Positions 34,686 to 44,278 of a stretch of 64,000 nucleotides of DNA are shown piece by piece. This stretch comes from CAYRGQ01 sp964423925 (lineage in GTDB: Bacteria > Bacteroidota > Bacteroidia > Sphingobacteriales > Sphingobacteriaceae): the NCBI GenBank assembly GCA_964423925.1, contig CAYRGQ010000001.1, forward strand, positions 202,864-266,863, in the 5' to 3' direction. Numbering within the stretch: the first letter of the stretch is position 1; each line of letters opens with the position of its first letter. The notes below the pieces were generated by a model that did no database searches, had not been told where the DNA came from, and saw only the letters and a program-made list of their open reading frames with translations. The translations under genes and the position numbers were made by a program.

Positions 34686-35681
34686 TTACGCGCTGTCCGA
34701 ACTTTGTTCGTCCGCGTTGGGCTTCGTATCAGACTCGGGCAGCTTGGGGCGGCTGGTTTCTTCCTCGATGTGGATTACTCGCACCGCATACGAGGCAGGT
34801 ATAATGCCGCTGCCATACTTTTTGGCATATTGCTTGGTAAACTCGGCGCCGAAATACATGATTGCCGCCGAGTAGTTCACCCAAAGCAGGAGAACAATCA
34901 GTGATCCCGCCGTGCCATATGCAGACCCGGGTGCCGTGTATTGCATATACAAGCCAATCAGGGAACGGCCTAACATGAAGAGGGACGCGGTAAAGAGCGC
35001 GCCGCCCAGGATGTCCCGAAAGCGTACCTTGGCATCGGGAAGAAAATGAAAAATAAATCCAAACAGCACCGCGGTGATCAAGAATGTGATGCCTACGTTG
35101 ACCCAATTTAGCAGATGCAGGGACAATTCCGGGAAATATTGCCCGATAATACCGCTCAGCGCTGCGATGATACCGTTCAGGAGGAGCGAGGTGATCAGCA
35201 GGAAACCGAGTCCGATAACCATCGAGAATGAGATGGCGCGGTTGAGCAGCATTTGCTTCCAGCCTTTTTTGGGTTTGGGCTTCACGTCCCAAATGAAATT
35301 TATCCCCTCTTGAATTTGCACAAAGATGGTCGTAGAGGCAAATACGAGCGTGCCAATACCAACCAAGATACCGATGCCCGATTTGTTGGATACGCTGATG
35401 CTCCGCACTACGTCCTGGATCTGGACCGTTGTTTCCTTGCCCAAGATATTCGCAGCCTCCTCAAATATTTCGTTTTGGACGGTTTCCTGTCCCTCCACGT
35501 GTTGACCATAGAGAAAGCCGACCACCCACATCACGATTAGCAGCAAGGGAGCCATAGCAAAGATGGTGTAATAGGCCAATGCGGCGCTTAATCTAAGGGC
35601 TTTGTGCTCCATGAATGATGTCGCCGAGTCCCTGAGCAAACCGAGCACGTCTTTATAAAAGTCCTTTTTGAGCAGTTTCAT
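34686..35681 (-). CDS. YihY/BrkB family inner-membrane protein
   Basis: 331 residues with about six membrane helices. Family signatures: KALRLSAALAYYTIFAMAPLLLI in the first helix, FYGQ-type loop, and SAYGTAGSLIVLLLWVNYSAAIMYFGAEFTKQYAKKYG near the end. The function is not settled (it was wrongly annotated as RNase BN). The last ~45 residues are acidic and disordered (RPKLPESDTKPNADEQSSDSA). Single gene, 89 bases from the AraC-MGMT start. A TATTTTCG element (35739-35746, minus) may be a variant -7 box. Confidence 0.92.
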   Translation of the reverse strand: MKLLKKDFYKDVLGLLRDSATSFMEHKALRLSAALAYYTIFAMAPLLLIVMWVVGFLYGQHVEGQETVQNEIFEEAANILGKETTVQIQDVVRSISVSNKSGIGILVGIGTLVFASTTIFVQIQEGINFIWDVKPKPKKGWKQMLLNRAISFSMVIGLGFLLITSLLLNGIIAALSGIIGQYFPELSLHLLNWVNVGITFLITAVLFGFIFHFLPDAKVRFRDILGGALFTASLFMLGRSLIGLYMQYTAPGSAYGTAGSLIVLLLWVNYSAAIMYFGAEFTKQYAKKYGSGIIPASYAVRVIHIEEETSRPKLPESDTKPNADEQSSDSA

Positions 35682-35829
35682 ATGTTTTCCCTTGCTGGTT
35701 CCCCTGCGGGCCTTGCGTCGTCGGATGATGTCGTCGTGCGAAAATAAGAAATATCCTGACTTGAGTCCGCTGGCAACGATAAACCAGACGCAAGTTTAAC
35801 GAACAGAATGACAATTAGTTTTCCTTTGC

Positions 35830-38337
35830 TTAGCCATTGATTGGTGGAATTTCCACGCCATAGGCGATTTCGGCCACGAATTTTTCGAGTTCGGCCACGG
35901 CTCGGTCGAAGTCCGAAGGGGCGGGGATGCCGTCGGCGCGGATGTCGATTTCCATTTTGCGTAGGCGAAATGCGAGTTGACTGTTCCCCGCCTGGCCTGT
36001 TCGCCCGGCCAAGCGATGAAAGAGCAAGACCACGGTATCGGCATCGCCACGCGCAAAGGCGGCTCGTATTGCTTGGATATCGCGTTCTGTATCCTCAACA
36101 TATTGCTTATGTATTGCTTGGTCCGGGTCGGTTTCCATGAACGGATCCGGTGATTCGGCGCGGGGTAGTTTAGGCTGAATGCCTAAAAAGGCAAGTAATT
36201 CGGCTTCGCGGAATGGCTTGAGCAGAATGTCGTCAAACCCGCGGTTAAGGATTTGGTCCCGTTCTTCGGGAAGCGCCTGGGCGGTGAATGCGCACAGGCG
36301 AACATTTGCCCCGGCGGGAATTTTTGTTTGTAACGCCCGATTGAGGGCGAACCCGTCCATTTCCGGCATGCGTATGTCCATGAGGACGGTGCTGACATCA
36401 GTATCCCACGGTGTGGCCAATACGGCAAGAGGGGAGTCAAAGCAGGCGTGTGGAATTCCATGCTTGACCAAAATGCTACGGCAGAGTTCGAGAATGAAAG
36501 GGTCGTCGTCGATCATCCAGACCTTCTGATGGTTTCGGTGCCCAGCATCGTTTTCAGGCGGGAGGTTAGGTGGCGCCGATACAGCCGTCACGGTCTGCGT
36601 CGGGATCAAAACGCTGAACACGGATCCCTCTCCTAATTGGCTTTCGAGCCTGATGGAGCCGCCCATGCTTTCGCAAATTGCCTTCACGATGCTTAGTCCC
36701 AATCCACTACCGAAATTTTGTCCTGAGTTGGCTTGGTCAGACTGCTCGAAATCGTTGAAGATACGTTCCTGGTCCTTCGTGGCTATTCCTTTTCCCGTGT
36801 CCCGAACCACAATATTAAGTTCCGTTTTTTGCGGATACACCGCGGAGGCCACATCCACCGATATTTTCCCTTCTTGGGTGAATTTTACGGCGTTGCTGAG
36901 CAGATTGAACAAGATTTGCTTAATTCGAAACGAGTCTGCAAATACCCGAGTCGAACGAGGAAATCGGCTGGTATATTCCAGCTTAAGGCCTTTTTTCTCG
37001 GCTAGGGCGGCCATCACCGAAATTACTTCCTTCACTAAACCGTCCAAATCGAATTCATGTTCGTTCAATTGGATTTTGCCTGAGCTGATTCGGCTGTAGT
37101 CGAGCACCTCGTTGACGATTTGGAGGAGATGCTCCGCGGAGTGGTAGATTGCGTTGAGTTTTGAAGGATCAGGCTGCTGGTCTTGGCGTATTTGCTCGGA
37201 ATACCCGATGATGGACTGAAGGGGGGTACGCAGTTCATGGCTCATGTTGGCCAAGAACCGCTGTTTAGCCGCAGAGTGATATTCGGCTTCTTGCTTGGCG
37301 TGTTCCAACGCGATGCGGTAGGCGTTGCTTTTGCGGATGTCTGATAGGATGAAATATACCATGATGCCAATGGCAATAAAGCATCCCAGCATAACCACGC
37401 CAATCCATACCACGCTTTTGTCGATGGTCACTTGGGCTTGGGCGTTTTCAACCCGGATTTCCTGCAAGGCGTCGCGTTCCACATGGTTGAGGATGTCGAG
37501 CATGTTGCCGATGAGCATGTTGCCCGCCAGCGTGAGTTCGATTTCACGGTTGATAAACGATTCCCGCTGTTGCTGCTGCGCGCGCTGGAAGCTGAGCACC
37601 GCGCTGTCGATCCGGGCTATTACGCTGTCGTATGGGACCGATCGGATCGTGTCTATAAAGATTTTAAGTTCGTCCTCGATGATTTTTCGTTCAAGTACCT
37701 GTCTCGACTCCTCCTCCTGCTTGCGGGTTCCGAACAGCCGGCCGAAGAGACCACCCGAAGCGGTTTGTTCTTCAACGGTATCGATATGCGTTGGGGGGTC
37801 GTCGTACGTGGTAGTACGTCGCGTTTGGGAAGTAGTGATGATCGTGCTGTCTACAGTCGGCTGGAGGATGACGTCGCTCAGCGCTTGTAGCTGAGCGGTA
37901 AATTCGCCTACATCGACCACCTTGTTGCGCACATTGATATACGCATCAAATAGGCGGTCGCGTTGCGCCAGCAGTATCCGTATAGAATCCAAACGTTGCA
38001 ATTGCACGGTGTTCTGGTTGTAAATTCCAGTCAGGGTGTCGATAGTTAACGCTACGCTTTTGGACTCTTCGGCAAAACTCTCGTAGGGTTCAACCCGTTT
38101 GTCAAGGAAGGCTTGTGCGCGTTGGAGCTGGTCGAGACGCATGATTCCCTTCGCTAGTCGACCGACTAATTCAAGCTCGTGCTTGGGCGCAGTTACCGTG
38201 TCGATCGTATGGATCATCTCCTTAAACGCCCAGCGACTGATGGCCCAAGCCAATGCCATGGCCATAATGCAGGCGATGAACACCAGCACGACTTTGCGGC
38301 GTACCCCCGAGGTAGGTCTTTGTGGTGTGGTTTCCAT
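35830..38337 (-). CDS. Hybrid sensor histidine kinase with receiver and HPt domains
   Basis: 835 residues, a complete phosphorelay in one chain. Helix 1 (15-35), a ~275-residue extracytoplasmic, mostly helical sensor region, helix 2 (about 312-334), HisKA with His367 (FLANMSHELRTPLQS), HATPase_c (about 425-575: N box NLLSNAVKFT, DTGKGI, GSGLGLSIVK), receiver with Asp654 (VLMDIRMPEMDG), and a C-terminal HPt with His774 (FHRLAGRTGQAG). The final output regulator that would receive phosphate from His774 is not encoded nearby. The signal is unknown; the sensor contains a QTRRTTTYDDPPTHID linker. Confidence 0.93.
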   Translation of the reverse strand: METTPQRPTSGVRRKVVLVFIACIMAMALAWAISRWAFKEMIHTIDTVTAPKHELELVGRLAKGIMRLDQLQRAQAFLDKRVEPYESFAEESKSVALTIDTLTGIYNQNTVQLQRLDSIRILLAQRDRLFDAYINVRNKVVDVGEFTAQLQALSDVILQPTVDSTIITTSQTRRTTTYDDPPTHIDTVEEQTASGGLFGRLFGTRKQEEESRQVLERKIIEDELKIFIDTIRSVPYDSVIARIDSAVLSFQRAQQQQRESFINREIELTLAGNMLIGNMLDILNHVERDALQEIRVENAQAQVTIDKSVVWIGVVMLGCFIAIGIMVYFILSDIRKSNAYRIALEHAKQEAEYHSAAKQRFLANMSHELRTPLQSIIGYSEQIRQDQQPDPSKLNAIYHSAEHLLQIVNEVLDYSRISSGKIQLNEHEFDLDGLVKEVISVMAALAEKKGLKLEYTSRFPRSTRVFADSFRIKQILFNLLSNAVKFTQEGKISVDVASAVYPQKTELNIVVRDTGKGIATKDQERIFNDFEQSDQANSGQNFGSGLGLSIVKAICESMGGSIRLESQLGEGSVFSVLIPTQTVTAVSAPPNLPPENDAGHRNHQKVWMIDDDPFILELCRSILVKHGIPHACFDSPLAVLATPWDTDVSTVLMDIRMPEMDGFALNRALQTKIPAGANVRLCAFTAQALPEERDQILNRGFDDILLKPFREAELLAFLGIQPKLPRAESPDPFMETDPDQAIHKQYVEDTERDIQAIRAAFARGDADTVVLLFHRLAGRTGQAGNSQLAFRLRKMEIDIRADGIPAPSDFDRAVAELEKFVAEIAYGVEIPPING

Positions 38338-38508
38338 ACGTTGGTGTCTAGAAAGGAGACAAAATGCAACCGTATCGTGACCAAAAACTGTGCTAGAGAT
38401 TCGCGACTGGGCTGCAAACTAACCCCGAAGCCTTACCTCTAGTCCTCCCGCTGGCGTACGCCTTACCGATTGCGTAAGGTAGATGTGACCCAATCCCGAT
38501 ATTGTCGG

Positions 38509-40281
38509 CTATTCAGCGTCCGTTTCGTAGATCGACCGGATCTCTCCTTCGTGACGTTGCATAATGGCCTTGCGCTTCAGGCTCAGCTTCGGCGTCAGTT
38601 CACCCGCGTCAATGGTCCACTCTTTGGGGAGCAATACGAACTTTTTGACTCGTTCCCATTGGCCAAACTTCGTGCCTAGGCGGTCAATCTCGCGTTGGTA
38701 TTTTGCGATGACCTCATCGTTCTTGATCACGCTTTCCCGCGAATCAAAGGGGATGCCCTTGTGGGTACACCATTTGGCGAGCTCTTCGAAAGCCGGGACG
38801 ATGAGCGCAGCAGGAAAGCGTTGATTTTCGCCGATAACCATGATTTGCGCAATCAGGAGCGATTCCATGTATTTGTTTTCGAGTGCCTGCGGCGCCACGT
38901 ATTTGCCGCCCGCAGTTTTAAAGATTTCCTTTTTGCGGTCGGTGATGCGGAGGAATCCATCAGGCGTTAACTCACCGATATCGCCGGTTTTCAGGTAGCC
39001 GTTCTCGTCGAATATGTCCTTGGTGGCTTGTTCGTTTTTATAATAGCCGGATGTGACGTTCGGGCCCTTTGTCAGTATTTCACCATCCTCCGCAATCTTC
39101 ACTTCGACGCTATCCAGCACCTTGCCCACGGATCCAAATTTAAGGCCATTTGGTTCTAGGTTATTCACCGCGATGACCGGTGAAGTCTCGGTAAGACCGT
39201 AGCCTTCGAGGACAGGGATGCCCGCTGCCCAAAAAACCCGGGCTAGCCGAGGTTGCAAGGCTGCGCCGCCGGAGATGATAACCTTAATGTTTCCACCTAG
39301 TGCAGCCTGCCACTTGCTGAAGATCAACTTACGGGCAATACCTAATTGGACATCGTACCACCAGCCATTCTTGCCGGGTTCCTGAAAACGAAGCCCCAAG
39401 CCGACGGCCCAGAAGAACATGGATTTTTTTAGCCCTGTCAACTCCTTGCCTTTGGCGACGATGCGATCATACACCTTCTCGAGTACGCGTGGCACGGTGG
39501 TAAAACCATCCGGCTTGACATCGTTTATATCTGCCACGATCGTATCGAGGCTCTCTGCATAGTGAATTTCCAATCCGCGCGAGAAATACATGTACACGGC
39601 CATCCGTTCAAAAATGTGACATAGGGGCAGGAAACTCAGCGCGCGTTTAAACTCGGTCGGAAGCAGGCGCTGGCAATCCATCACGTTACTCATGACATTT
39701 TTGTGCGATAAGTGGACACCCTTGGGCGTCCCCGTGGTCCCTGAGGTGTAAATCAGGGTGAGCATATCGTCCGGAGTCACGGCATCGCGATACGGTTGTA
39801 GATCCTCCTCGCTTGTGCCACTGTCGTCGACCAACGTGCGCCAGTGGTTGGCTCCTTCGACCTGGTCTAGAGTGTATAGCGGAATATCCAAACCCTGATC
39901 GTCCAATACCGCCCTTACTTTGGCATAAAGTTCTTCCGTACCCACAAAGATGAGCTTGGCCTCTGAGTCGCTGATGATGAAAGAAAGGTCTTTTTCGGAA
40001 AGGGTAGGATAGAGCGGTACCAACGCGACCCCTAATTGAGCAGTGGCAAAGTCACAGAAATTCCATTCCGGGCGGTTTGCAGACATTAATGCCACTTTGT
40101 CGCCTTTGGCGATTCCCTGACGGATTAAGCCCCTGCTCAGCTGGTCAACAATTTCGGCGAAATGGTCCGTTGAATAATTCGTCCATTCCCCTTTGGCTTT
40201 GCCTGCGACCATTATAGGCTTGTTATATTTCTCCTTGGCCTGAGCGAGGAGGTCAAAAACCCTTGTCAGTGATGCACTCAT
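38509..40281 (-). CDS. Long-chain fatty acid-CoA ligase (AMP-forming)
   Basis: 590 residues of the ANL adenylating superfamily. It activates fatty acids through acyl-AMP to acyl-CoA. Seen: P-loop-like LIYTSGTTGTPKGVHLSHKN (about 172-191), GYGLTETSPVIAVN, the hinge region YLKTGDIGELTPDGFLRITDRKKEIFKTAGGKYVAPQALE, and the AMP-binding Asp within it. Bacteroidota genomes usually encode several; exact chain length preference is unknown. Stands alone, with 171 bases of non-coding sequence between its stop and the histidine kinase start. Confidence 0.93.
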   Translation of the reverse strand: MSASLTRVFDLLAQAKEKYNKPIMVAGKAKGEWTNYSTDHFAEIVDQLSRGLIRQGIAKGDKVALMSANRPEWNFCDFATAQLGVALVPLYPTLSEKDLSFIISDSEAKLIFVGTEELYAKVRAVLDDQGLDIPLYTLDQVEGANHWRTLVDDSGTSEEDLQPYRDAVTPDDMLTLIYTSGTTGTPKGVHLSHKNVMSNVMDCQRLLPTEFKRALSFLPLCHIFERMAVYMYFSRGLEIHYAESLDTIVADINDVKPDGFTTVPRVLEKVYDRIVAKGKELTGLKKSMFFWAVGLGLRFQEPGKNGWWYDVQLGIARKLIFSKWQAALGGNIKVIISGGAALQPRLARVFWAAGIPVLEGYGLTETSPVIAVNNLEPNGLKFGSVGKVLDSVEVKIAEDGEILTKGPNVTSGYYKNEQATKDIFDENGYLKTGDIGELTPDGFLRITDRKKEIFKTAGGKYVAPQALENKYMESLLIAQIMVIGENQRFPAALIVPAFEELAKWCTHKGIPFDSRESVIKNDEVIAKYQREIDRLGTKFGQWERVKKFVLLPKEWTIDAGELTPKLSLKRKAIMQRHEGEIRSIYETDAE

Positions 40282-40552
40282 CGAATTTTGGTTTAATTCC
40301 TTGGTCTTTACTATTTGTCAGTACCGCTAATCTTGTTAATTTTTTTCGTTTTCACAAATTTGCCGAGCTTTATTTTGCCTTCCGAGACCGGCCAAACGGC
40401 CTTGGATTGACGCTTTGCGTAGGCACTTTAGGGACGTGCCGGATGCGTCTTGACAATATTTCCCAATTTTGGCTGTTATGGTATTTGTGGCATCGGTTTT
40501 GAGCGCGTAGGGGCAATCATAAAGGATCCATTAACTAAAATTATACAATCGA

Positions 40553-41068
40553 ATGAAACGAGTAAGACTTGCGATTTGGGGTACAGTATTAAGTTTTTTG
40601 ACGTTAGCAGCGGTGCCCGGACAGGCCCAGGAGTCGCCGAGTTATTCTCAAGCAATAGGCGGCCGTTTTGGTGTGGCGAACGGCATTACCTACAAGCATT
40701 TTCTGAATGAAAGCCATGCCATAGATGGTATCGTCAATTTCCAAGGGAATCGTAGTTTTGCGCTGTTCAAATTGCTGGCGCTTTATGAAATTCACTTGCC
40801 CATTTATGTGGTCGACGTGGAGGGATTGCAATGGTACTATGGGTTTGGTGGCGGTATCGGTAGCTACCGGTACAAGAACATTGGCGATTCGCGCTACGAC
40901 GAGCGGGGCTTGGCATGGAGTTTTGATGGCGTAGTCGGATTGGATTACAAACTGCCTACGGCGCCGCTGAATTTTTCGATCGACTGGAAGCCGACGCTGG
41001 AATTGACGCCGGAAAGCGGTCTTCGTTTCGACGGGATTGGACTTTCCATACGCTACGTAATCCGCTAA
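40553..41068 (+). CDS. Small predicted outer-membrane beta-barrel protein
   Basis: 171 residues with a clear signal peptide (MKRVRLAIWGTVLSFLTLAA, cleavage near GQAQ-E). The mature part alternates hydrophobic and polar residues in about eight strands (GGRFGVANGITYKHF, IDGIVNFQGNRSFALFKLLALYE, LQWYYGFGGGIGSYRYK, GLSIRYVIR), and ends close to an aromatic/Arg terminal strand. It resembles the many 'outer membrane protein' genes of Bacteroidota; no function is known. Single gene, ended by the terminator at 41127-41166. The 271-base gap before it (40282-40552) shows no gene. Confidence 0.8.
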   Translation: MKRVRLAIWGTVLSFLTLAAVPGQAQESPSYSQAIGGRFGVANGITYKHFLNESHAIDGIVNFQGNRSFALFKLLALYEIHLPIYVVDVEGLQWYYGFGGGIGSYRYKNIGDSRYDERGLAWSFDGVVGLDYKLPTAPLNFSIDWKPTLELTPESGLRFDGIGLSIRYVIR

Positions 41069-41126
41069 GCAGATTCCTTGGCGGCTAACCCGATTGGGTG
41101 AGCTCCAGCTCCAAGCAACGTGAAAA

Positions 41127-41166
41127 AAAAAGAGGTTAAGCGCCAATCGATGCTTAACCTCTTTTT
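41127..41166. terminator. Bidirectional intrinsic terminator between convergent genes
   Basis: AAAAAGAGGTTAAGC (41127-41141) and GCTTAACCTCTTTTT (41152-41166) form a perfect 15-bp stem with a 10-base loop and T runs on both strands. It ends the outer-membrane protein gene on the plus strand and the M61 peptidase gene on the minus strand. Confidence 0.93.
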
Positions 41167-41196
41167 CTTATACGATGTTGCCCGTGAAGCGGTTCA

Positions 41197-43002
41197 TTAT
41201 TTTCGGGCAGATAGCCAGATTTGGCCTAAACGCTGTTGTTCTTCAGTGGCAAGCGGAAGCCGGCGTACCACGTAGGCACCTTCGCTAGCGGGCTTCAGTG
41301 TCACGGTCAGCTCACGAATCAGGCCATCCCGCGCTATGAGGACCCGGACGTCTTCGCCTATGGTGGCCTGCGCAATGATGTTTGCTAGTTCCCGGCCTCC
41401 GGCATCAAGGCGTGTACCGTTGATGGCGATGATTTCATCACGCACACTGATACCGGCATCCCAAGCAGCGCCGTTTCGGGTGATGCCCGTTACCATGATT
41501 CGTCCATCCGTTACGGCTGTCCGCACGCCTAAGTCAGCGATTTGCTGGCCTTCGTTTTGGTCAATCAGTTCGTATCCAATCGGCCGCAGGTAAGCATTAT
41601 AATCGAGCGCGTCGACGGAATGAGCCGCACGAAAAATCTCCGCTACGGATACGCCTGTTACTTCTTCAATAAGTTCTTCTAGCTCAGCTTCTTCGAATCC
41701 TCTATCTAAATTAATGTAAAAGTGCTCGTAGGCCGCTTTCAGCACATCGTCCAAGCTCTTCTTCCCATCGGTGTTCGCAATGATTTTCGCATCCATGGCC
41801 AGTGACAAGAGTGCCCCTTTGTTATAGTAGGACACCGTCGAATTCGGGGAATTCTCATCTGGGCGGTAGTACTTTATCCAAGCGTCGAAACTCGCTTCGG
41901 CTACAGGCTGGATCAAATTGCCCGGCCGGTTCTCAACAGCGTTGAAGTCCAGCCCCAATAGTTGCAAGTAAGCGGCCTCGCCGACCAGACCGGTCCGCAA
42001 GAGGAGGTGGTTGTCGTAGTAGGACGTGAAGCCCTCCATAATCCAAAGGGCGGTGGTGTAATTTTCCGCTGTATAGTCAAACGGGCCGAGCTCGATCGGT
42101 CGCAGACGCTTCACATGCCATAGGTGAAAGTATTCGTGGGCGACCAGCCCGAGGAAGCTAGTGTACACGCGTGGGTTGGTGTAGCCGTTTCGCGTAGCGC
42201 CCAATACCGTTGAATTGAGGTGTTCCAGTCCGCCGCCACCCGACTGGTAGTGGTGAACGATAAAGACATAGCGTTTATTGGGGTTGACCCCAAAAATACG
42301 TGTGGCTTCCTCAATAATTGCCGTGAAATCGGCAATCAATCGATCGGTGTCGTAGTTGCCTCCGCCCACCATGGCTACTTCGTGCAGAATCCCGGCGGCT
42401 TCGAAGGTGAAGACGTCCTGATTGCCTACCTCAATGGGGGAGTCAAACAAAATGTCGAAATCTGGCGCTGTATACGTGAAAGGTTTTCCTTCTGCGGGCT
42501 CCAGTCCAGTGGAGACTGTCGACCAGGAAGCGTGCGGTATGATGACAACTTCCACAGGATGGTCGAGGTGGCCGTCGACGTAGAGAAAGGTAGCCGCAGG
42601 CGACAAAAACGCATGCGAATCATCAATGATATTGGTTCGCACGGATATCTCGAACCCGTACAAACGGTACTGGATGACGGCATGACCCCCGGTATTGTGT
42701 ACTCGCCAGGTATGCTTGTCTATTTTCTGCACGTCTAGTTTGTCACCTTGGGCGTCGTGGGCCTGGAATCCCTCCAGATTGCGCGTATATTCCCTAACCA
42801 AATAGGAACCAGGTGTCCAGACAGGCATTTTGACGTCGAGGTATCCACCCTCGAAACCACTGACTTCCATTTGTATGTCGGCGTAGTGGGCTTGAGGTTC
42901 GCTGAATGAAACTTCAAATCGAATTGACGTTTGAGCAAATGCGCTTGCAGCAGTTACGGTCATAAGAAATAGGGTATAAACATTGGATAATACTCGCTTC
43001 AT
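41197..43002 (-). CDS. M61 family metallopeptidase (glycyl aminopeptidase type) with PDZ domain, secreted
   Basis: 601 residues. Signal peptide MKRVLSNVYTLFLMTVTAASA, then an N-terminal beta-rich domain, a thermolysin-like catalytic domain with HEYFH (His289, Glu290, His293) and the downstream Glu in YTTALWIMEGFTSYY, and a C-terminal PDZ domain (about 490-570: DLGVRTAVTDGRIMVTGITRNGAAWDAGI). Family members cleave N-terminal Gly/Ala from peptides. Shares its upstream region with the efflux operon and has an excellent promoter. Confidence 0.94.
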   Translation of the reverse strand: MKRVLSNVYTLFLMTVTAASAFAQTSIRFEVSFSEPQAHYADIQMEVSGFEGGYLDVKMPVWTPGSYLVREYTRNLEGFQAHDAQGDKLDVQKIDKHTWRVHNTGGHAVIQYRLYGFEISVRTNIIDDSHAFLSPAATFLYVDGHLDHPVEVVIIPHASWSTVSTGLEPAEGKPFTYTAPDFDILFDSPIEVGNQDVFTFEAAGILHEVAMVGGGNYDTDRLIADFTAIIEEATRIFGVNPNKRYVFIVHHYQSGGGGLEHLNSTVLGATRNGYTNPRVYTSFLGLVAHEYFHLWHVKRLRPIELGPFDYTAENYTTALWIMEGFTSYYDNHLLLRTGLVGEAAYLQLLGLDFNAVENRPGNLIQPVAEASFDAWIKYYRPDENSPNSTVSYYNKGALLSLAMDAKIIANTDGKKSLDDVLKAAYEHFYINLDRGFEEAELEELIEEVTGVSVAEIFRAAHSVDALDYNAYLRPIGYELIDQNEGQQIADLGVRTAVTDGRIMVTGITRNGAAWDAGISVRDEIIAINGTRLDAGGRELANIIAQATIGEDVRVLIARDGLIRELTVTLKPASEGAYVVRRLPLATEEQQRLGQIWLSARK

Positions 43003-43027
43003 AACTACATTTGTTAGGTGAGCTTCG

Positions 43028-43059
43028 CAAATGTAACCGTATAAACCTCGGCAAGCAAA
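43028..43059 (-). promoter_or_regulatory. Promoter of the M61 peptidase gene
   Basis: On the minus strand: TTTG (43056-43059), a 20-base spacer, TACATTTG (43028-43035). A complete match to the Bacteroidota consensus; the transcription start would lie about 20 bases before the ATG at 43002. Confidence 0.8.
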
Positions 43060-43204
43060 TTTATTGTTTTGTAGATAATGTGAAGGTGTAAAATTAGTGA
43101 TACAGCGGGGGATTGCCTGGAGTTTACATTATTTTTACGTTTTCAGTCATGACAGGCAAGTTAGGCCATGTGCCTGCAAGCGAGCCATCCACAACGCTTT
43201 TTCG

Positions 43205-44275
43205 ATGCAAAAAAAATACCTCTATATCCTTCTGGCCGTCCTGCTTGTGGCAGCGATGAGCTATTTCCTTACCCGCGAGGAGAAGCCAAAAATCAGCGCG
43301 CCCACAGCGAGTGCCAGCAGTGCGGCTATGGAAGTGGACGCTATCGTCGTACAGCCGGGGTCGTTTTCCAACGTTATCAGCCTATCTGGCTCCATCGAGC
43401 CCAATGAGCAGGTGCAGATTCGGAGCGAGGTGTCGGGTATTGTGCGCAGCCTTTCGTTTCAAGAAGGGTCAAACGTACAGAAAGGGCAGCTGCTGTTCCG
43501 TATCGACGACACGGAGTTGCAAGCGCAGCTTTCGCAGGCCAATACGCAGGAAAAGCTTGCCGCCGACAATGAAAACCGAGCCCGTTTGCTGCTCGAAAAG
43601 GAGGCTATCAGCGTACAGGAATATGACGTAGCGTTGGCGGATTACGAATCCTCCAAGGCACAATCTGCCTTGATACGGGCACAAATCGAGAAAACGTACA
43701 TCCGGGCGCCCTTCAGCGGAAAGATAGGGCTGCGGTCTATTTCCGAGGGTGAATACCTGACACCGGCTACTGTTGTGGCTAACTTGATGAGTGTCAATCC
43801 TGTAAAGATACAATTTGCCGTACCGGAACGCTATAGCGGCCAAATCAGGCTAAAGCAAGGCTTCGAATTCCAGGTTTCAGGTTCTGCGACGCGCTATCAC
43901 GCCGAGGTGTATGCCATCGAGCCGGGCGTCGACCCGACGACGCGGACTATCAGTATCCGAGCAATTGCGGAAAATCCCAACGGAGTTATATTTCCGGGGT
44001 CTTTCGCGCATATCGAGTTCCCCCTGCATCAGGTAGAGGACGCCATCTTGATACCCAGCCAAGCGGTTATCCCCGTGCAAAATGGTAAGCAGGTATTCGT
44101 TTACCGGAATAACGTAGCTACAGCCGTACCGGTTGACGCGGAAAACCGAACAGCGACCGATGTGCTGATTAACACAGGCTTAGCGGTAGGCGATACGGTG
44201 TTGGTGTCGGGAATTCTATCGCTGCGCGACGGTGATTCGGTACGGGTAAATATTATTGAACAGCAAAACGACTAG
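43205..44275 (+). CDS. RND efflux periplasmic adaptor (membrane fusion protein)
   Basis: 356 residues with the start at 43205 (MQKKYLYILLAVLLVAAM); a 36-codon extension upstream lacks family features. N-terminal membrane anchor, Ala/Ser-rich linker, the split lipoyl/barrel-sandwich domain (SGSIEPNEQVQIRSEVSGIV and TYIRAPFSGKIGLRSISEGEYL), a coiled-coil hairpin between them (about 110-160) and beta-barrel/MP domains. It bridges the RND pump and the TolC-like channel. First gene of a three-gene operon; the permease starts 3 bases after the stop. Confidence 0.95.
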   Translation: MQKKYLYILLAVLLVAAMSYFLTREEKPKISAPTASASSAAMEVDAIVVQPGSFSNVISLSGSIEPNEQVQIRSEVSGIVRSLSFQEGSNVQKGQLLFRIDDTELQAQLSQANTQEKLAADNENRARLLLEKEAISVQEYDVALADYESSKAQSALIRAQIEKTYIRAPFSGKIGLRSISEGEYLTPATVVANLMSVNPVKIQFAVPERYSGQIRLKQGFEFQVSGSATRYHAEVYAIEPGVDPTTRTISIRAIAENPNGVIFPGSFAHIEFPLHQVEDAILIPSQAVIPVQNGKQVFVYRNNVATAVPVDAENRTATDVLINTGLAVGDTVLVSGILSLRDGDSVRVNIIEQQND

Positions 44276-44278
44276 GTC

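Noticed and set aside
38461..38479. CCTTAC/GTAAGG repeat between the acyl-CoA ligase and histidine kinase genes as a terminator
   Set aside because: Short 6-bp stem without a following T run.
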